Of a stretch of 59,818 bases of DNA, positions 53,201-59,818 are shown one piece after another. The position numbers and the translations under genes are program-made. The notes beneath the pieces were generated by a model, which was not told the DNA's origin, made no database searches, and was given only the letters and a program-made list of their open reading frames with translations. Origin of the DNA: Pelargonium x hortorum (taxonomy: Eukaryota > Streptophyta > Magnoliopsida > Geraniales > Geraniaceae); contig JAYMTJ010000063.1 in assembly GCA_036897525.1 (NCBI GenBank), positions 1 through 59,818 of the forward strand, in the 5' to 3' direction. Numbering within the stretch: position 1 is the first letter of the stretch; each line of letters starts with the position of its first letter.

Positions 53201-55008
53201 CGAAATTCTACGTGTACACTACCCCAGGCTGGGGCTGTCCTAAAATTTCCTTTGCATTTTGTGGCTGTGGTCTGCCCCGTTTTAGCCCGTAGTATTGCCC
53301 CTTTTTTCAAGGAACCCTTGTAAAACAAACTAAAGAAAAAGTTTTATCTGCTCTTAGGAATTCCTTTAAAAAAATTCCGCAGTGTAACATGCTGCAAATA
53401 AACAGCTCTTATTATAGAAAAAACCCATTTTTAAAAATTATCGAAGCTTTTCTTACGAGGTTTAGAATTCATTTGATGCTTGGTATAAAATGAAAATACC
53501 TGTCCTTGTTGTTCAAACCAGATGCGTATCATCAATCTGGAAAGTGCAAAAAGGGAATCATAAGGAGCGCGTTCTGTTTAACCACGACACCCTTAAAAGA
53601 GATATAACCTAGCCCTACCCTCCCATGATAAGTATGATACATTCAACATCCTTGTTCTAAGAACTGACTCCACCCTTTACTTTAGTGCCAGGCCTCTGAC
53701 CTAAGTATAAGCGGGTGCTCGGTATCCTCTTCCCTGTTATACCTACCTACTACTAATTCTTGACTAATAGCCAATATTGTTACTGCTTATTACTAATAAG
53801 TTCTTTTATTTAATTTAACAGATCTCGGGTCTTCTACTCTAGACGTAGTAAGATATTTGACAGTGCTCCCATATTCATATATGGATCTTAGAACTCCAAC
53901 ATTATAACATTTATTTAGAATATTTAGAAAATCTTTCTGGGAAGGAAGTACTACTTATTATGGAATTCTTGGCACGAAATTGACTACTGCTGGAAATAGA
54001 AATAAAGGAAATAGTCATATCTTTTTTTCGAGCTACATCTAAAAAAAACTAAGCTTTATATAGGCTAGTAAAATAAAGAATCCTACCAGTTTCAATAGTA
54101 TATAAGTTATACTATGCTATGACAAAGCGGTATTTCCTAAAACTTAAGTGCCTAAGTAGACACACCCTTGGAGGCTTTTGATATAGTAGCTGGCAAATCT
54201 CCCCTTCTAAACCTACCCGAGTTTTATGGATATAGTTAAAGGAACAAGTTCTATTTGGTCTTCTTTTCGCTTTAGCGAATAGTAAGAAAAAACTAATGTT
54301 ACATAGTAAAATAAGGGGCCCTCTCTTAATAATAGGATCTTTTTTAGGGTGGGAACTTTTCTTAAAAATAAATTAATATAAGACTTTTTTTACTTCATTA
54401 CTTAACCTTACGAAAACCCTTTTAGGAGACTCCTTGAAAGAGGATCCCTTACCATCGAAGTTAAAAAACTTTAAAAAGCCCTTGTTATTCAAAAGTAATA
54501 TAAAAAACCCTTTCCTTAACCACCGGATTTCTTATCAACAGAGACCCCACTCAGCTTTTATAAAATCATTTATATAATAATAATAGTTTTAAGAACTTTA
54601 CGTTTCTTTAATAAGAGACAAAAAACACAAGATTTTAGAAGGAAAAGAAAAGTACTCTCGGGATAAAAGCAATTTCAATATATTCTACTAATGTATAAGA
54701 GATTTCTACTAACTAGGTAAGTTTACTTACTAAAGTTGATTTATACTGAGGGCTTCCGCGTCCCTTTTTTAATCAAAAGCTAAAACGCAGAGTACTAAAA
54801 GACCTTGCAATTAGCGCCTAGTTTTGGAAAAAAGTTAGACTCCTACTAGGTCAATGGCTATGGATCCTCCTCTTTCTCTCGTGGGTATCATAGGGCTTTG
54901 GCTGCTTCTACATCGGCTAGCAGCTTTGACTGCTTCTAGAGCTTAGGCTCGGGCTCACTCTTCTGTCTGCTTTGTTTTTACTGATATATCCATACGTCCT
55001 AATCATTG

Positions 55009-55036
55009 GATTTAACTTATACGATTTAACTTATAC
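55009..55036 (+). repeat. 14-base tandem duplication
   Basis: GATTTAACTTATAC occurs twice without a gap at 55009-55022 and 55023-55036. It looks like a recent slippage or end-joining duplication in spacer. Confidence 0.93.
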
Positions 55037-55184
55037 TAAGTCTCATTATTTTATATAAAGCAAAAGTTTCCTGATTTCTGCTACATTTATTTATAGTGAA
55101 TCTTTCCGGGTAAAACAATAAAAGACAATCTAAATAGCTTCTCCTATTAAACGTAATAAAACAAAACTGCAGTGCTCTGGTTTA

Positions 55185-55242
55185 ATAGGATTTGAACACT
55201 GCTGCTAGAGAAACAGAATGCCTGACTGAGTTCAAGTCCTAT
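55185..55242. repeat. Imperfect inverted repeat with T-loop-like words
   Basis: ATAGGATTTGAACAC at 55185-55199 and GAGTTCAAGTCCTAT at 55228-55242 are inverted copies with 13 of 15 matches, about 28 bases apart. Each arm contains a TTCAA(A/G)TCC-type word like a tRNA T-loop, on opposite strands. It may be a decayed tRNA next to a small inversion, or a chance hairpin. Confidence 0.4.
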
Positions 55243-55671
55243 CCTACCACAACACTTATAAGACTAATAAAAACAACTAAGAAACCTCTATAAACTATCT
55301 GAAGTTAGTTAAGACTTGTTTACCAGCAGAATACCTTTACTCGTTTCCATTAGCTACACTCAACCCTTTTCTTAGACTCTAAAAACACGTTTTTTTTCTG
55401 GCTTTCTCTTTCTTATTGCTTTTAGAACGCTTATAAACTAACATAACAGAGGGAAATCTTGATTATATTGTAGACCTTTTGACTTGCAGTCTGCAGTCAG
55501 TCTTGCAGTTTCTATTACTTCTTTAAATACAGGGGAACCGAACACTCATGAAGATTGTAACGCCACCGCCTCGAACATGAAATTCATAGGTTCTAAGAAA
55601 TTGCTTTGTTCTTAGAAGTACCCAAGTAGAAGCTTGCCTTACTTTATTAAAATGAAAAACGAGCGTCCCAT

Positions 55672-55743
55672 TGGTAATAACGGGGTTTGAACCTTTGCAT
55701 GATGCTTAAAAAAACCGAAGCTTTAACGCTTGGCTATTGAGAC
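55672..55743 (-). pseudogene. trnQ-UUG: trnQ-UUG-like relic
   Basis: On the minus strand the words ATAGCCAAGCG, TCGGTTTTT and CATGCAAAGGTTC appear in the order and spacing of the native plant mitochondrial glutamine tRNA gene. The 5' and 3' acceptor halves no longer pair with each other, the anticodon loop reads TTTTTTTAA where TTTTTGGTA is expected, and the T stem is degraded (AAAGG against CCCGT). The piece is about 72 bases. A flanking inverted repeat CCCATT/AATGGG just outside is probably coincidental. The assignment rests on remembered trnQ sequence; another tRNA ancestor is possible. Confidence 0.5.
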
Positions 55744-56829
55744 ATAATGGGTACTCTTACCTTTACTCGATACTCTGTATACTCTAAGAGATTCTTCTTT
55801 GAGGATATTGAATTCGCGTGGTCCATAAAGTATATATAATAGCACTAAAAAAAGATTCTTCTTCTATTAAAAAAGTTCCAATTAAAGCTTACCATCCTGA
55901 TATACCACGTAAAAACACTTGATGGATCCCATTTTTCATATTAACTAAATGAGTTCTACTCGAAGATAGAAGAATCATTCAGTTATAATAGGAATCCTTA
56001 TTTGGGGTAAGGCCTTAGGGAGTAAAAAACCGGGATCTTGTGAGTCTTGTCTTATTTGAGTAAATCAAATGAGTAAATAAGGGGGTAGTTGAACTCATGC
56101 GTAAGGTTCCTGCGATCATCGATTTTATGGCATAAGTAAATCCTAAGGTATGTAGTGATTTCGTTTTAGGTAAGTCTCACTGGACTTTCTGCGTATATTC
56201 AGGCTTATCAAAATCCTAGGTGCTTGGGGGAGCTAATAAATAAAAGAAGCTATTTTCTTCTATATCTTCCCTTCCCTTCCTTATCTATTTTCAGATATAT
56301 GACTGGGCGTGGATGCTCTCTACTACAGTCAAATTTGTAATAGGTTATAAAGAGGATAATGCAGCCTAAGTAGAGCAGTGGTCTATTAATAGGAGCTTTT
56401 GCAATGTTTTCCAAAAAAAAGTCCTTACTATTCTTGTCTTGTCTTGTTTAACCTAGAACTGGAGCGCCTTATAAAGTACGAGAACTTTTTTAGGTTTTAT
56501 AAAAAATTGAATATTTAGTGGTTTTTACGGATGAAAGGTTTAGGAAAGGGGCCCAGTAGAATTAATTTAATTTGAATTTGACTGCTTTTTTGGTACATAG
56601 AAATCAGATTAGGCTGAAATGCCGGTTATTTTACTTACATTTTAAGAGATTAAAGAAAGGGGTTTCCTTTATGCCAAAGTAGTTATTAAAAAAGGGAGCT
56701 CTCATACGTAAAGGGATTGGATTAAAGCTAATATCGAACTCTAAATAAATTTAGGTTGTGTCTTTGATATAAAGGTATAGGGAAGGAATATTCGATCTAA
56801 TTTCAGTCAGTAGGGTACTATTTGGTGGA
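55744..56829. other. AT-rich spacer, no gene recognised
   Basis: No open frame or RNA gene recognised. It contains two GC knots, one of them AAGGGGCCCA at about 56546-56555. Confidence 0.5.
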
Positions 56830-57720
56830 AATTATAAGAAGAGTGAACTCCTTTACTCGCTTGCTTTCATTAAGACAGACCATTAAGACTTAAACTCCTT
56901 CTACCGGCACAGACAGAGAGACTGCTTTCAACCGGTTCGAGCTGGTACAGAGAAGTGAGGTTCTTCCTTTACCATCAACAGCTAAGAAAGTACATGTCAT
57001 TTCAGACAATTTCTTATTCATGTTGCCTCTTAGATTCATTACTTTGGCCGGCTTACAACTGTAGGACATTAGCTCTTCCTTTGCTTGCTATGTCATTAGA
57101 ATCAGTAAACTGCCTCAATTAACCGGCTTCCAATCTGTTATTCTGTATTCGGTATCCTTCCAAGACATCTGTTATTCAATTCTCTGCTAGCTAACCAGCC
57201 CCCTCCTAACAAACCAAAGAAACCTACTAGAACAAGTCATTCTATAAGAACATCATTTACTGTCTACCTCAGCTCAGGTTTCAAGAATGTCAAAGCTACA
57301 AGTGTACCATAACAGAGTTTAACTCCTCTAATTTAGCAACACCTTCTTTACACCTGCTTTCCATTAAGACTTAGAACTCCTTTACGAGTTTACCGGCTTA
57401 TCGGCTTAGTGCTTTACGAACAAATTGACAGGTTAGGACTCTCCATTTCCATTTCCCTCTTAAGAGAATACTAATGCAATACCATCATTTTTTTTTTCAT
57501 GTCTTTAACTCCTTTGCTTGACATACTTCAGAAATAGCTCCTATTAATAGAGTTCTTTCCTAAACTCAAAATCCCAGGAATCTGTTCTCAAGAATACAAT
57601 TAATAGTTGTAAGTTCCTCGTAAGGACTAGACTTTAAAAGCTAGACTGGCAAAGGGCTACCGCGCCTAGTTGACCTTCTTTAGCAGCAAACACCAAAGCC
57701 AGAAGACAAAGACAAGAGCT
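56830..57720. other. GC-richer island with diverged internal repeats
   Basis: Composition rises to about 47% G+C in places (28 of 60 at 56881-56940). The word CCATTAAGACTTAAACTCCT at 56880 recurs as CCATTAAGACTTAGAACTCC at 57361, each followed within 20 bases by TACCGGC. AACTCCTTT-type words recur around 56845 and 57508. No gene is seen. It may be a piece with a different history from the surrounding spacer. Confidence 0.45.
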
Positions 57721-59818
57721 ACACCGTCTTATCCGCTAATTGGTATCTTTCTCTATATAGGAGAAAACCTTGCTTGCAATAATTGACTTGAAAATGGCAA
57801 GAAATTGAAGTGAAAAGAAAAAAGAGGTTCTATTATAGTTTTGTATCCTGCTAAGGAGTGCCCTCATGATCGTGACGTGATATAGTACTTTCCAATTTAA
57901 GATCAAGTCCGATATAAAGATTAAAGTATACATACAGGCTCGTTTGAGCTCCTTTACTCACAATCCCAAAGCTGCCTATTAATAAGCTTTCCTTGAAGTG
58001 GAGTTTTAGAATTCCTTGTACCTAAAAGCAGAGGTTATAATGATAGCAAGCAAATCCCCGAAACCCTTACGGGACTGGCTGGAAAGTGATTCCTTTAATT
58101 AATCTGAAATAGCAAACCTGAAAACCCTTGACAAATTAGACTTTACCCGCTCAGATACCTTATTAAGCTTTAACCTAAGCCCGCAAAACTATGTATTTAG
58201 ATTTAGCCTTAATATTCTCATGATAATATAAACTGGACATGTGAAAATACCCTACCTAACAAGCCCCTACTATTGTTAAACCTTGTTCAAAGAGCTTAAT
58301 CCCAGCTTATAGAATGACCTTAGGACTATAAAACAGCAGCCTATTACTATGAATAATGAGCTATATTTTAGAATTAACAAGCTAGCTAGACGTACCTTGA
58401 AATCTTTCTCTTTGTACACTTGGAATTCCTGAAATCCCAAATAGTAAGGTAAGGGCTCTAGAATTAAAGTCTAGTAAATCCTTCCTTTTAGTTAGTTATT
58501 CTGGATGATAGCTAAACGAGGGATTAAGGATTATAAGCTAAAGTCAGGTTTATAGATGGACTCCTATACTCTTTTATTTCCAATCTGAGTTTATATAGAG
58601 TAGTACATAGAACTATAGAGAAACCTTTATATTAATACTTGGTAATAAGCCAAGGTATGGGTCAGTCAGTTTTTTCTTTGTAGGTACCTTGTCCAGGGTT
58701 TCCCATTTTTTTCAGGGTTAAGTACTCAATTTCCTGTAAGTAAGTGAACTCAAGTGAAAGAGGTTCCGTTTTGCTATGGGTACTGGTTCTAGTGGGATGG
58801 GATTTCTTTAACCCTAAATTTATTAGAAAAAAAAAAAAGTTTCGGTTTGTTTTTCTTCTAGTTCTAGTTGTAAGACTGTCAAGAGTTTCTTTAGGTAGCC
58901 TTAAATACTTGGAAAGTCCCACCCTACCTTTTTTAGATATATTAGTCTCCATAATAGGAATTGTAGCTTTTAAAGTTCTAAGTATTGGATGTAACTGGCC
59001 TAAATACAGGTAAGAAAGTTAGATTGAGTAGCTCTGATTTGAGTATCAAGTTTCAAGTGAAAGTCTTTATTAATTGATATTACAGGATATTTCTCTTTCA
59101 TTTAGCCTTTTTTTAACAGGATAGGGATTTCATTTTAATAATTTAATAATGTAAGGTACCTTTCCTGGAAGTTATTCTTTAAGTAAGCTCCAGTTTAATA
59201 ATTAATTAATATGGGATTTTTTTCTGTCTACCCAGGTTTTAGGATTTTCTGGGTTAAATGGTAAAGAGGTATCAAGTTAGGGCTACAACTACAGCTTCTG
59301 CAACAGGTCCGTCAACAAGGTATGATACAGAAGAGTTCATAGTCAAAGTCTAGCTCGTAAGCAAGGTATAACTCTAAGGATCTAGGAATTTCTACCTATT
59401 CTTTGACTAGATATATGGTGGGCTTAATATTTAATAATACTCTATAAAAGACTCAAATGTGTACCCTTTATTCCGGAATTAGTTAAAGCAGGTATAAGGA
59501 ATTTCAAGGGAGTAGCCTATATATTTTTTTTTTATATTTTGTGGCCTTTAGTACTCTAATAAATTAATTGAAAAGGACTTGAGTTAAGGAGTTTCTTTAG
59601 AGGTTTTGGAATACATAGGATAGTCAAGACAAGTTCGACAGAATTTACTCATATGACATTTACCAAAAACTCCCTAATTTTTTTTTCTGTCAACATAAGT
59701 TAAAAACAAACGCTTTTTAAGAAATCCAAGCTCGGGTGTTTGTAACCCTAGGAAACCTATCTCCGCCTTTTATTATCAATTTGTACTTCTAAGACTCAAA
59801 TCCCAGTAAACGAACTAA
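57721..59818. other. AT-rich spacer to window end
   Basis: No gene recognised. The region 58662-59013 is open on both strands (96 codons minus, 89 codons plus), but the products are lysine-, leucine- and valine-rich without a known match. Such paired open frames are common where one strand happens to lack stops. Confidence 0.5.

Larger units (their letters stand above)
46801..55184. other. AT-rich spacer, no gene recognised
   Basis: About 8.4 kb without a recognised gene. It holds a GC-richer patch at about 54850-54980 (words such as GGCTGCTTCTACATCGGC), a 14-base tandem duplication at 55009-55036, and a possible minus-strand tRNA relic at 50170-50240. Open frames at 51491-51718 and 51793-51993 have no recognisable similarity. 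Confidence 0.5.

Noticed and set aside
58662-59013. Paired open frames of 96 and 89 codons on opposite strands
   Set aside because: Overlapping antisense frames with low-complexity products and no known match suggest a stop-poor stretch, not a gene.

Overview
This looks like part of a seed-plant, most likely angiosperm, mitochondrial genome that is large, gene-poor and AT-rich. The evidence is native plant-mitochondrial trnP-UGG and trnE-UUC, a plastid-type trnD-GUC of the kind seed-plant mitochondria adopt, a plastid psbE-psbF-psbL-psbJ insert, and recognisable but broken copies of two plant mitochondrial protein genes, mttB (tatC) and ccmB. No intact protein gene was recognised in 59.8 kb. 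Most spacer is about 20-35% G+C in hand-counted 60-base samples (14/60 at 7501-7560, 12/60 at 37681-37740, 21/60 at 23041-23100), below the roughly 43-45% usual for angiosperm mtDNA.

Layout. 1-540 is a plastid insert that starts outside the window and ends abruptly inside psbJ. 541-11029 is AT-rich spacer. trnD-GUC is at 11030-11103. mttB (14939-14219) and ccmB (about 14118-13487) lie head-to-tail on the minus strand about 100 bp apart. 14940-28127 is spacer with a tRNA-like relic. A compact cluster at 28128-28403 holds a damaged trnF, then trnP and trnE, all on the plus strand. From 28404 to the end there is almost only spacer, broken by patches of more ordinary plant-mitochondrial composition (about 42.09-42.32, 43.85-46.80, 54.85-54.98 and 56.83-57.72 kb), a relic resembling trnQ at 55672-55743, and short tandem repeats.

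How the parts relate. trnD, trnP and trnE keep plausible cloverleaves. trnF lacks the 5' half of its anticodon arm. mttB (a subunit of the twin-arginine protein translocase) and ccmB (the membrane subunit of the haem exporter of cytochrome c maturation) both read like the RNA-edited angiosperm proteins, so their editing sites appear to have been lost as genomic T, yet both are interrupted by small indels. Five-base changes recur: two tandem pentanucleotide duplications in ccmB, five-base deletions inferred in trnF and psbF, and a pentanucleotide microsatellite. The window therefore suggests a lineage with AT-biased drift, lost editing sites and ongoing gene decay. All family comparisons are from memory; no search was run and the species is not identified.
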